Below, piece by piece: positions 7,256 to 13,894 of a DNA stretch of 13,894 bases. Made by a program: the position numbers and the translations under genes. The stretch's first letter is position 1; each line of letters opens with the position of its first letter. Source of the DNA: Nitrospirota bacterium (GTDB lineage Bacteria > Nitrospirota_A > Leptospirillia > Leptospirillales > Leptospirillaceae); contig JAKBTR010000052.1 of assembly GCA_021844275.1 (NCBI GenBank), positions 1 through 13,894 of the forward strand. The letters are read 5' to 3'. The notes under the pieces were generated by a model. The model searched no databases. It was given only the letters and a program-made list of their open reading frames with translations, and was not told where the DNA came from.

Positions 7256-7510
7256 TCAGGTATCTTGAGATTGGGAGCGAGCAATTTTCCGAATCAGTCT
7301 GCTGACAGTTTCCGAGGGCTGAGCACCTTTCTCAACCCATGCGTCGAGCTTCGCAGAATCAAACCGAACTTCATCGTTTCTTTGAGGGTTATAAGACCCG
7401 ATCACCTCGAGAAATCTCCCGTTCCGGGGACAACGGGAATCCGCCACAACTATCCGATAAACCGGTTGCTTTCTTCTGCCATGACGTGCCAGGCGGATAC
7501 GGACAGACAA
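7256..7510 (-). CDS. rpsP: 30S ribosomal protein S16
   Basis: Small-subunit protein needed for 30S assembly. 84 aa, normal length. Opens with the family hallmark SVRIRLARHGRRKQPVYRIV, then VADSRCPRNGRFLEVIGSYNP and KLDAWVEKGAQPSETV. The start is a TTG at 7510, with AAGGAG six bases upstream; no ATG is available, so the TTG is well supported by both homology and the ribosome-binding site. It lies 46 bases after ffh. A small AT-rich inverted repeat (TTAACT/AGTTAA, 7521-7538) abuts the ribosome-binding site; its significance is unclear. Confidence 0.97.
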   Translation of the reverse strand: MSVRIRLARHGRRKQPVYRIVVADSRCPRNGRFLEVIGSYNPQRNDEVRFDSAKLDAWVEKGAQPSETVSRLIRKIARSQSQDT

Positions 7511-7556
7511 TCTGCACTCCTTAACTTTAGACAGTTAATTTTTCCCTGTTTCCGGC

Positions 7557-8891
7557 TTAGAACGGAAGCAGGGACTTCAAGGCCCTCATACCATTTGGTT
7601 TCAGGGCTGTTTTCATCATTTTTCGGACCTGTTCAAACTGTTTCAGGACCTGATTGACGCTCTGGACAGTCGTTCCGGATCCGGTTGCAATCCTTCGGCG
7701 ACGGGAGCCGTCCAGCTTTTCGGGATGAAGACGTTCCAGGCGGGTCATGGACAAGATTATGGCTTCCGTCCTCTTCATCTCTGATTCCACTTTTTCGAAG
7801 TCGACCTGAGACTTAAGTGTCGATGCTCCAGGGATCATCGACAACAGTTCATCGGCCGACCCCATTTTTTTCATGCTCCGGATCTGCTCCAGAAAGTCCT
7901 CGAGAGAAATCTGGTTAGCGGAAGCTTTCGTAACGATTTGACGGGCCTTTTCTGCCGAAACGGCCGACTGCGCCTTTTCCAGAAGGGTCTGGATATCCCC
8001 CATACCGATGATGCGGGAAGCCATTCGATCCGGATGAAAAGGTTCGAGACGGTCGACCTTTTCCCCGACCCCGACAAACTTGATCGGTTTTCCCATCACG
8101 CTTCGAATCGAAAGGATGGCTCCTCCTCTCGCGTCTCCGTCCAATTTTGAAAAAATGACACCATCAACGCCGATGTCTGCATCGAATGCTTTCGCAACAT
8201 TGACAGACTCTTGGCCGGTCATGGCATCAAGAACCAGCAATGACTCCTTCGGCTTGTAGAGGTTTCGGAGGTCGACGAGCTCCTTCATCAGATCCGGATC
8301 GATCGACAAGCGACCTGCCGTGTCCAGAATCACGACCTCATGCATACCCTCGATCCATTTCTTCCGAACCTTAGGAAACATGTCGCGCGGGTTCGAAACT
8401 CCATCATCCGGAACAACAACTGGGACATGGATCTGTTCCCCCAGTATTTTCAGCTGTTCGACCGCAGCCAGCCTTGCCAGATCAGATGCAACCAGAAGAA
8501 CACGACGGCCGGATTGACGGAAATGATAGGCCAGCTTGGCAGCTGTGGTCGTTTTTCCCGAGCCTTGCAAGCCCATCAACATGATTATCGTGGGTGGCTT
8601 GGAGGAAAGTTGCAGGCTGGCCTTCTGATCCCCCAGAAGATGGACAACCTCATCGAAAACTTCCTTGAGAACCGTTTGGGCCGGCGTAAGGCCTTCCTTG
8701 ACTTCCGCGCCTTTCAGCCTGTCCCTCAACCGGTCGATGAAGGATCTGACCACATCGAGATTCACATCCGCTTCGAGCAAGGCCACACGAATTTCACGCA
8801 GGGTCTCATCCACCTGAGAATCCCCAAGCAATCCCCGTCCGGTTATTTTCCGAAGAACCCGGTCGAATCTTTCTGTCAGACTCTCAAACAT
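7557..8891 (-). CDS. ffh: Signal recognition particle GTPase Ffh (SRP54)
   Basis: Protein part of the bacterial SRP: binds 4.5S RNA and signal sequences of nascent membrane proteins and docks with FtsY. 444 aa, normal. N domain (1-90; MFESLTERFDRVLRKITG), G domain with P-loop GLQGSGKT (107-114), DTAGRL, and the specificity motif in FSKLDGDARGGA, followed by GVGEKVDRLEPFHPDRMASR. The M domain begins around 320 and carries the RNA-binding part GSRRRRIATGSG and a hydrophobic, Met-containing end. The ATG overlaps the preceding gene's stop as TGATG, with AAGGAAG about 8 bases upstream, so translation is probably coupled. Confidence 0.98.
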   Translation of the reverse strand: MFESLTERFDRVLRKITGRGLLGDSQVDETLREIRVALLEADVNLDVVRSFIDRLRDRLKGAEVKEGLTPAQTVLKEVFDEVVHLLGDQKASLQLSSKPPTIIMLMGLQGSGKTTTAAKLAYHFRQSGRRVLLVASDLARLAAVEQLKILGEQIHVPVVVPDDGVSNPRDMFPKVRKKWIEGMHEVVILDTAGRLSIDPDLMKELVDLRNLYKPKESLLVLDAMTGQESVNVAKAFDADIGVDGVIFSKLDGDARGGAILSIRSVMGKPIKFVGVGEKVDRLEPFHPDRMASRIIGMGDIQTLLEKAQSAVSAEKARQIVTKASANQISLEDFLEQIRSMKKMGSADELLSMIPGASTLKSQVDFEKVESEMKRTEAIILSMTRLERLHPEKLDGSRRRRIATGSGTTVQSVNQVLKQFEQVRKMMKTALKPNGMRALKSLLPF

Positions 8892-9187
8892 CAGGTGGAC
8901 TTCCTTGTCAAATTCTTCATCCGAAGTTTCAGGATTTTCCCTGGCCTGAAGATCAGGCTTTTACGCTCTCCCACAGAGACCTTTTCTCCCGTTCGCGGGT
9001 TCCGGGCAATCCGGGGCTTTCGGTGATGGATTTCAAACACGCCGAAACGCCGGATCTCAAGGGATTCACCTTCCAGGATGACGGACTTCATCGACTCGAA
9101 CAGGTCAAGAACCAAGTTTCTTGCCTCAGACAGGGAAATACCGGCATTTTTTTCAGCTACTCGCTTAATCAGGTCGTCTCGGGTCAT
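8891..9187 (-). CDS. HU/IHF family DNA-binding protein
   Basis: Small histone-like protein that dimerises and bends DNA. I chose the ATG at 9187 (98 aa), which has GGGGAG six bases upstream; a TTG six bases earlier has the purine stretch directly abutting it. The N-terminal helices (MTRDDLIKRVAEKNAGISLS) are followed by the beta-arm signature FGVFEIHHRKPRIARNPRTG, whose Pro (RNPRTG) intercalates in DNA, and by the closing FRPGKILKLRM. IRRFGVFEI with a 98-residue length leans towards the IHF-alpha side, but HU and IHF cannot be separated firmly by eye, so no symbol is given. It shares one base with ffh and starts 18 bases after sppA. Confidence 0.93.
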   Translation of the reverse strand: MTRDDLIKRVAEKNAGISLSEARNLVLDLFESMKSVILEGESLEIRRFGVFEIHHRKPRIARNPRTGEKVSVGERKSLIFRPGKILKLRMKNLTRKST

Positions 9188-9205
9188 CGACAACTCCCCA
9201 GAATA

Positions 9206-10093
9206 CTAAATTTTTGAACCCGGAAGTATGGACCAAAAACCGGCAGATTCACCCAAGCCACCACCAAGGAGGGTTGATACCTTAGAGGATAGAAGAGTGT
9301 CCCAGACACCCTTCTTTTGAAACTCGCGAATCGAAGGAATGGTTTTGAGATGGGCCATCTCCGTCGCCTTTCGGAGTGCATCCCGATAATCACCGATCCC
9401 ATCCACAAGATGATAGCGATACGCCATCTCCCCTGTAAAAACGCGCCCATCCGCCAATGGATCAACCTTTTCCTTACTCAGATGCCTGCCCTTTGCCACC
9501 GCAAGAATAAATTGCTGATGAATATTATCCAGAAGCGATTTCATATAAGATTTTTCATCCGGGGTCATCGGCCGAAATGGCGAGCCAATATCTTTCATTT
9601 TCCCGCTTTTTACGACTTCGCTGTGAACACCGATCTTGTCCAGCAAATCCTTGACCTCTGCTAGTTCCATGATAACACCAATGGAACCGGTAAGAGATCC
9701 GCTGCTTGCCATGATGAAGTCGGACGCCGATGCAATGTAATAGGCACCTGATGCGCCGACCGTTCCGATGGAGGCGACAACTATCTTGCCTTTTCTTCGG
9801 GCCTTCAGGACCTCTTCGTAAATATCCTGAGACGGTACGACAGCTCCCCCCGGACTATTAATCCGAAGCAGGATCGCCTTGACTTCGGGGTCCCCTGCCA
9901 ATGTGCGTATCTGATGAATAGTCTTTTCGGAATGGAGAATGACACCACTGATCCGGATGACACCGATTTCGGCCCCACCGACAAGAGGGAAAGTCCGTCC
10001 AAAATGGGCAGCTGCGCGACCAAAAAGAAAAATCAATGAGGTAACGGCTATAAATACACCAAAATATCGGGCAAGTCTTTTGATTCGGATCAT
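9206..10093 (-). CDS. sppA: Signal peptide peptidase SppA (36K type, S49 family)
   Basis: Membrane-anchored serine/lysine protease that degrades cleaved signal peptides. The given start is the ATG at 10093 (295 aa); a GTG at 10102 would add three residues (used for the numbering below). Neither has a good Shine-Dalgarno, because a hairpin fills the space upstream. TM anchor at about 13-32; S49 core with INSPGGAVVPSQDIYEEV; catalytic nucleophile Ser118 in GTVGASGAYYIASASD; general base Lys170 in VKSGKMKDIGSPFRPMT. The 52-residue Ser-Lys spacing is the same as I recall for Bacillus SppA (Ser147/Lys199). It has a single protease domain, so it belongs to the short bacterial type, not the double-length E. 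coli form. It lies between rpsA and the HU/IHF gene. Confidence 0.95.
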   Translation of the reverse strand: MIRIKRLARYFGVFIAVTSLIFLFGRAAAHFGRTFPLVGGAEIGVIRISGVILHSEKTIHQIRTLAGDPEVKAILLRINSPGGAVVPSQDIYEEVLKARRKGKIVVASIGTVGASGAYYIASASDFIMASSGSLTGSIGVIMELAEVKDLLDKIGVHSEVVKSGKMKDIGSPFRPMTPDEKSYMKSLLDNIHQQFILAVAKGRHLSKEKVDPLADGRVFTGEMAYRYHLVDGIGDYRDALRKATEMAHLKTIPSIREFQKKGVWDTLLSSKVSTLLGGGLGESAGFWSILPGSKI

Positions 10094-10104
10094 TCCCGCC
10101 ACAC

Positions 10105-10142
10105 AAAAAGGGGGAGGAGGGCCTTACTTCCCCTTCCCCCCC
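10105..10142 (-). terminator. Intrinsic terminator or attenuator between rpsA and sppA
   Basis: On the minus strand, a G-rich arm (10140-10130) pairs with a C-rich arm (10120-10110): five G-C pairs, one A-T, one mismatch, then three G-C pairs and one G-U. A nine-base loop (AAGTAAGGC) closes it and five T follow (10109-10105). It starts about 10 bases after the rpsA stop and ends 3-12 bases before the candidate sppA starts. It would end part of the rpsA transcripts and let a fraction read into sppA and the genes beyond; it also hides the normal place for an sppA ribosome-binding site. Confidence 0.6.
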
Positions 10143-10150
10143 AAAACAGG

Positions 10151-11929
10151 TTAGGCATTTTCCTCTGGAGATTCCGCAGCTTTCTTCCCCTTTTTCCGGG
10201 CAGACTTCAATGCCTCTTCCATCACATTACCGGAAGAAGGCTGCTGCACACTAACCGGCGGAGCGGACTCGACAGGCGCGTCCCCGGAAACGGACTTGAC
10301 GGACAATCCGATTTTCCGTTCGGCCGGGTCCAGTTTGATGATCCGGACCGGAAGGGACATTCCCGGCTGATAGACTTGGTCCAGCCTTTGCCCGGACTCC
10401 AGATCCACCTCGCTGACGTGGACCAGTCCTTCAATCCCTTCTGCCAGCTCCACAAAGAAACCGAAATCCATCACTTTCGTAACGGCACCCTCCAGGAGGG
10501 ACCCCACCGGGAATCTGGACGGGATATCCGAATCCCATGGATCTTCTGATACCTGCTTGAACCCAAGGGAAAGTCGCTGACGCTCCTTCTCGATCTTGAG
10601 AACAACCACGTCAACCTTTTGCCCTTTTTTGAAAACCTCCGACGGATGACGAACATGCTTGGTCCATGACATGTCCGAGATATGAATCAGACCGTCGATC
10701 CCTTCATCCAGACCGACAAACGCACCGAAATCCGTCAGGCTCTTGACCTTTCCGGAAACGACCGTTCCGACAGGATATTTCTCTTCCACGTCGTCCCAGG
10801 GATTGGGTCCCAGTTGCTTGAGCCCTAGAGAAATCTTCCGATTCTTCTCGTCAATCTTGAGAACCTGTACCTCGATGTTATCCCCGACGGACATGATCTT
10901 GCTCGGGTGCTTGACCTCATGATTCCAGCTCATCTCGGTCACATGCATCAAGCCTTCAATTCCGGGCTCGATTTCCAGAAACGCGCCGTAATCCGTGATA
11001 GACACAACCCTGGCATTAACCCGGGTACCTTCCGGATACTTGCTTCCGACGGTCGTCCAGGGGTCCGGCGTCAACTGTTTGAGACCCAGAGAGACTCTCC
11101 CGGTTTCCTTGTCATGCTTCAGGATTACCACGTTGACCTTGTCTCCCACATTCATGAATTCCTGCGGGTTTGTCACACGGCCCCAGGACATATCCGTAAT
11201 GTGGAGAAGACCATCGATTCCGCCAAGATCAATGAATGCGCCGTAGTCGGTGATGTTTTTGACGATTCCTTCGAGAACTTCACCTTCCTTGAGAGCATCC
11301 ATCGTCACTTTCTTCCGGCGATCCCGCCATTCTTCCAGCAAGACCCTGCGAGATACGATGATATTGCCACGCTTCTTGTTCATCTTGATAATGCGGACCT
11401 GGATGGTCTGTCCGATCAGGCGATCCATATCGCGGACAGGCCGCAGATCAATCTGGGAACCGGGCAGAAAGGCTTTCAGGCCGACGTCAACCGTCATGCC
11501 TCCCTTAATGCGGGAAATGATGCGACCCTCGATAACATCGCTGCGATTGAACTGCTCTTCAATCGCATCCCAGACTTTCATCCGGTCTGCCTTTTCCTTC
11601 GAAAGGACAAGGTTTCCATTCATGTCTTCCCGTTCTTCAAGATAAACATGAATAACATCATCAACCTTGAGTCCCTGAATTTCCTCTTCTGAAAACTCGG
11701 ATTTCGGGATGTGACCTTCGGATTTATAACCGATATCGACAACGACTTCGTTCGGATAAATCTCGATCACCTTTCCTTCCACCACAGAACCCTCGTCAAG
11801 GTTCCGCAGGGTATCCGCATAAAGGAGATCCATTTCTTCGTCGGACAAGAAAACGTCTTGGTCCGGAGTACCCTTAACCTGACCTTCTGCTACATGTGAT
11901 GTCTGCGATACAGCTTGTTCAATTGACAT
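10151..11929 (-). CDS. rpsA: 30S ribosomal protein S1 (six S1 domains)
   Basis: Large mRNA-binding ribosomal protein that helps unfold and position mRNA on the 30S subunit. I chose the ATG at 11929 (592 aa), with GAGGAGG about 10 bases upstream; a start 33 bases earlier gives a non-conserved leader. Six S1 OB-fold repeats are visible at roughly 45-112, 130-197, 215-285, 300-370, 387-457 and 474-543. Repeats 3-5 carry the strong motif (D[YF]GAF..., GL[IML]H[IV]T/S[DE]MSW), while 1 and 2 are the divergent ribosome-anchoring type. The tail (about 545-592) is Pro/Ser-rich and ends in a Lys/Glu-rich stretch (KSARKKGKKAAESPEENA). It is the first gene of the minus-strand array with its own promoter. 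The frequent upstream partner cmk is absent. Confidence 0.97.
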   Translation of the reverse strand: MSIEQAVSQTSHVAEGQVKGTPDQDVFLSDEEMDLLYADTLRNLDEGSVVEGKVIEIYPNEVVVDIGYKSEGHIPKSEFSEEEIQGLKVDDVIHVYLEEREDMNGNLVLSKEKADRMKVWDAIEEQFNRSDVIEGRIISRIKGGMTVDVGLKAFLPGSQIDLRPVRDMDRLIGQTIQVRIIKMNKKRGNIIVSRRVLLEEWRDRRKKVTMDALKEGEVLEGIVKNITDYGAFIDLGGIDGLLHITDMSWGRVTNPQEFMNVGDKVNVVILKHDKETGRVSLGLKQLTPDPWTTVGSKYPEGTRVNARVVSITDYGAFLEIEPGIEGLMHVTEMSWNHEVKHPSKIMSVGDNIEVQVLKIDEKNRKISLGLKQLGPNPWDDVEEKYPVGTVVSGKVKSLTDFGAFVGLDEGIDGLIHISDMSWTKHVRHPSEVFKKGQKVDVVVLKIEKERQRLSLGFKQVSEDPWDSDIPSRFPVGSLLEGAVTKVMDFGFFVELAEGIEGLVHVSEVDLESGQRLDQVYQPGMSLPVRIIKLDPAERKIGLSVKSVSGDAPVESAPPVSVQQPSSGNVMEEALKSARKKGKKAAESPEENA

Positions 11930-11978
11930 ACCCGATGTTCCTCCTCGACTTGCCGCATTCACGGCTTGGAATCTTTTT

Positions 11979-12006
11979 ATTCTATCAATATAAAAATAAA
12001 AATCAA
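11979..12006 (-). promoter_or_regulatory. Likely sigma70-type promoter of rpsA
   Basis: On the minus strand TTGATT (12006-12001) is followed after 16 bases by TAGAAT (11984-11979), a 5/6 match to the -10 consensus. The spacer is almost pure A/T and stands out from the surrounding mixed sequence. Transcription would begin near 11972 and leave a leader of about 43 bases before the rpsA ATG, containing GAGGAGG. No other promoter of similar quality was found in the array. Confidence 0.6.
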
Positions 12007-12034
12007 AGCCCCGGAACCCAAACCCGTTCCCGAT

Positions 12035-12193
12035 TCACCCTTCTCCTCCGGAGACAACCCTTTTGCCACGGAACCACAGCAATTTGACCACTTCCCAACA
12101 TCCTGTGCTGCCCCTTTCGGGAATAACCCCTGCTGAGATTTCCTCTACGGATCTTTTCAGAATTTCCATAGTCTTGAAATGGTGCAGAAACAC
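12035..12193 (-). CDS. Possible small protein, 52 aa, upstream of rpsA
   Basis: A GTG at 12193 with AAGGA five bases upstream opens a 52-codon frame ending in TGA at 12037-12035, just upstream of the rpsA promoter. The peptide starts MFLHHFKTMEILKRSVEEIS and ends GKRVVSGGEG, with an amphipathic first half and a Trp-containing middle (CWEVVKLLWFRGKR). The same frame stays open upstream to about 12322 without an ATG, GTG or TTG, reading plausibly (e.g. IGSTIRDVFGVIRFWHKTGK), so this may be the end of a decayed longer gene or a gene with a rare start. No family is recognised. It could also be chance; the divergent region has no other good coding frame. Confidence 0.3.
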   Translation of the reverse strand: MFLHHFKTMEILKRSVEEISAGVIPERGSTGCWEVVKLLWFRGKRVVSGGEG

Positions 12194-12342
12194 TCCCGTC
12201 CTTATACCCTTGTCCGACTTTCCTGTCTTGTGCCAGAATCGAATTACCCCAAAAACATCCCGGATGGTCGACCCGATTTTTCCGGAGTCCGGTAGGGCAT
12301 CGTCTCCATCTTCAAAAATCTCTCAGGATCACAGAGAAACGC

Positions 12343-13098
12343 ATGACATCCCAAGACGCTCCTCCAGTTCAATATTCGGAGAAACTCCCGGAAAAGGGCT
12401 CTTTCCTTTACAGAGCACGCATTCCGGTTTACGTCTTTCTTTTTCTGATTCTTTGGCACCTGAACAAAACGGGAGGACCTCCTCTCCTCTCCCGTTTTGC
12501 AGTCCCGGGAAACTCCGAACACTTCTTCCTGAAATTGGAAGTTTTTGTCTCCTGGGCAATTTATTTCTCCGGAGTCTTTTTCCGATCCCTCGGAACTGCC
12601 TATATCGGAAGACAAAAAATCTGGTCCCCGGCACTGCGGACCGACAATACACAGACAACCGGACCTTTCCGATATCTGCGCCATCCTGTTTATACAGGGT
12701 CTTTCCTCATCCTCTTCTCTCTTCTCCCTCTCTGTTCTTTTTCAGGAGCCATTTTCATCCTCTCGACCGCCGGCTCGTTTACGTTTTATCTCGCCTGGCA
12801 TGAAGAATCCGCTTTTCTGAGAAAAATCCCAAAAAGAACTTCCGCGTCTACGATCAATCGCTTCTGGCCCCAGAATGGTTTCTGGAAATTCCTGCGACAG
12901 GAAGGGTTCAAAGAAATGAAAAAGAAAAAAGCAGAAATCCTCCGTTCCGAGTTTTACAATTTCGCATTCGGCGCAGGCTTTCTGCTTTTTTCCCTGAGTC
13001 TTTCCGTACAGAAATTCTGGTACGCCTTCCTGAGCACATTGATTCTCTTGAGTGCGATCTTATTACTGACCCGAGGTCGCTCGACGTCCTCCTTCTAG
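12343..13098 (+). CDS. Isoprenylcysteine carboxyl methyltransferase-like membrane protein
   Basis: Integral membrane SAM-dependent methyltransferase of the ICMT/PEMT type; the bacterial substrate is unknown (lipid or small hydrophobic compound is usual inference). 251 aa, starting at the ATG at 12343, whose ribosome-binding site is weak. Membrane segments are at about 26-40, 64-80, 118-150, and two closing ones at about 208-245. The family signature GPFRYLRHPVYTG lies at 107-119, with the following HEESAF (153-158; Glu154-Glu155) that closes the SAM pocket in this superfamily. A polar linker (about 160-205) contains KEMKKKKAE. The DUF62 gene starts 10 bases downstream, so the two are probably co-transcribed and both handle SAM. 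Confidence 0.82.
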   Translation: MTSQDAPPVQYSEKLPEKGSFLYRARIPVYVFLFLILWHLNKTGGPPLLSRFAVPGNSEHFFLKLEVFVSWAIYFSGVFFRSLGTAYIGRQKIWSPALRTDNTQTTGPFRYLRHPVYTGSFLILFSLLPLCSFSGAIFILSTAGSFTFYLAWHEESAFLRKIPKRTSASTINRFWPQNGFWKFLRQEGFKEMKKKKAEILRSEFYNFAFGAGFLLFSLSLSVQKFWYAFLSTLILLSAILLLTRGRSTSSF

Positions 13099-13108
13099 GA
13101 GATTGTTT

Positions 13109-13894
13109 TTGGAAAAATTCCCTTTGATCACCCTTACAACAGATTTTGGTGTACAAGATCCTTACGTCGGAGTCCTCAAGGGTGTTTTTCACTCCCACCT
13201 TCCGAACGTCCGGATCGTAGATATCACCCATCATCTCCCACCCTTTCGTCCGGATCTCGCACTGCCTTTTCTGCTCGACTCCCTTCCCTGGTTTCCTTCC
13301 GATGCTTTCCATCTTGTCATCGTCGATCCCGGTGTCGGCTCGGACCGGCCCGGCGTCCTTATGCGAGGGTCCTTCGGGCAGATGGTCTTGCCGGACAATG
13401 GTCTTCCCCGTCTTCTTCATGAGTGGATGGGGCCGCTAGAAGCCTACCTTCTCGACAAGAACGCTTTTCCTGCAGGAACCCTTTCCCCGACCTTCCAGGC
13501 GAGAGATTTTTTTGCACCGGCCCTTATCCACCTGATCCAGGGAGTAACACTCTCGGACTTTTCTTTTCCCATCGCCCCGGATCAGTTGAAAAACATAAGG
13601 AATCCCGGGCAAGAGGATTGCCTGATCTGGAATATCGACAGGTTCGGGAACGTTCTCCTCGGCTTCCACGTCCGAAAATCTCCGGCAAAGGTCGAAGTCC
13701 TTCTGGAAGGAAGGACAATTCCTTTCGTTACGAGGTACCAGGAATGTGCTCCAGGGGAACTGGGAGTTCTTGTCAACAGCTCCCGATGGCTTGAAATTTT
13801 CTGCAGGGAGGGTTCAGCGGCCAATCAGCTGGATTTACAGATCGGCAAGAGAATTCCGGTCCGGATCTCCGGAGGGGAGGGACGATTTCTTTAG
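13109..13894 (+). CDS. SAM hydrolase / adenosyl-halide synthase family protein (DUF62)
   Basis: Family of fluorinase- and chlorinase-like enzymes; most bacterial members hydrolyse SAM to adenosine and methionine. I chose the TTG at 13109 (261 aa) because AGGAG lies seven bases upstream; a TTG at 13103 has the same site only two bases away. It ends with TAG at the last base of the window. Motifs: LTTDFGVQDPYVGVLKGV (9-26), VDITHHLPPF, HLVIVDPGVGSDRPGVL (68-84), LPDNGLPRLL, FQARDFFAPALIHL (129-142) and IDRFGNVLLGF. Of the Asp-Arg-His triad known for SAM hydrolases, Asp73 and Arg80 are present at the right 7-residue spacing. The His of the usual FHGRD motif is Gln130 here, so activity may be altered. 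It pairs with a SAM-dependent methyltransferase gene. Confidence 0.9.
   Translation: MEKFPLITLTTDFGVQDPYVGVLKGVFHSHLPNVRIVDITHHLPPFRPDLALPFLLDSLPWFPSDAFHLVIVDPGVGSDRPGVLMRGSFGQMVLPDNGLPRLLHEWMGPLEAYLLDKNAFPAGTLSPTFQARDFFAPALIHLIQGVTLSDFSFPIAPDQLKNIRNPGQEDCLIWNIDRFGNVLLGFHVRKSPAKVEVLLEGRTIPFVTRYQECAPGELGVLVNSSRWLEIFCREGSAANQLDLQIGKRIPVRISGGEGRFL

Noticed and set aside
7521..7538. TTAACT/AGTTAA inverted repeat before rpsP
   Set aside because: It is short and AT-rich, and such matches are expected by chance; mentioned only in the rpsP entry.
10907..11692. 261-codon plus-strand frame
   Set aside because: It is antisense within rpsA, whose S1 repeats are unmistakable; the His/Asp-rich product is what the reverse complement of such repeats gives.
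12210..12239. TTGTCC - 18 bases - CAGAAT as promoter for the plus-strand pair
   Set aside because: Both hexamers are weak matches and nothing else supports it; no promoter is claimed for this unit.
12063..12803. 246-codon plus-strand frame overlapping the ICMT-like gene
   Set aside because: It lies in another frame over the GPFRYLRHPVYTG gene; Ser/Pro/Arg-rich with no motif.
1..13894. CRISPR array, tRNA/rRNA, riboswitch or phage attachment site
   Set aside because: No spaced direct repeats, cloverleaf with TTCGA-type arm, rRNA-like block or duplicated att-like sequence was found on reading both strands.

Overview
This window looks like a chromosomal core region of a moderate-GC Gram-negative bacterium. 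Protein flavour and gene content (acid-leaching Nitrospirota such as Leptospirillum) suggest that lineage, but this is inference by eye; no search was run. The left edge holds the end of an unidentified plus-strand gene (2-127). A gene-poor convergent gap follows (128-719).

From 720 to 11929 one long minus-strand array reads right to left: rpsA, sppA, an HU/IHF-type gene, ffh, rpsP, khpA, rimM, trmD, rplS, rnhB, ftsX, an envC-like gene and a ctp-type protease. It joins protein synthesis and export (S1, SRP, S16, KH protein, RimM, TrmD, L19), nucleic-acid maintenance (RNase HII, HU/IHF) and envelope work (SppA, FtsX, EnvC-like activator, C-terminal processing protease). Most junctions are a few bases or overlap, so co-transcription is likely. 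A good sigma70-like promoter lies in front of rpsA. A G/C-rich hairpin with a T tract sits between rpsA and sppA and probably attenuates transcription into the rest. The one large internal gap (2040-2547, between envC and ctp) holds a perfect 14-bp palindrome and several short open frames.

Divergent from rpsA, on the plus strand at 12343-13894, is a two-gene unit: an isoprenylcysteine-methyltransferase-like membrane protein and a SAM hydrolase/adenosyl-halide synthase family (DUF62) protein ending at the window edge.

The points most worth a second look are: (1) rimM is intact only if a -1 shift is made at a run of nine T (A on the plus strand), so its N-terminal half is hidden from simple ORF calling; (2) the DUF62 protein has Gln where the family has the catalytic-triad His; (3) the EnvC-like LytM domain has lost both His of HxH but kept the other motif residues; (4) ftsX-envC-ctp sits behind rnhB without ftsE; (5) the palindrome and coupled mini-ORFs between envC and ctp; (6) a small open frame just upstream of the rpsA promoter. 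No tRNA, rRNA, CRISPR array or complete mobile element was seen.
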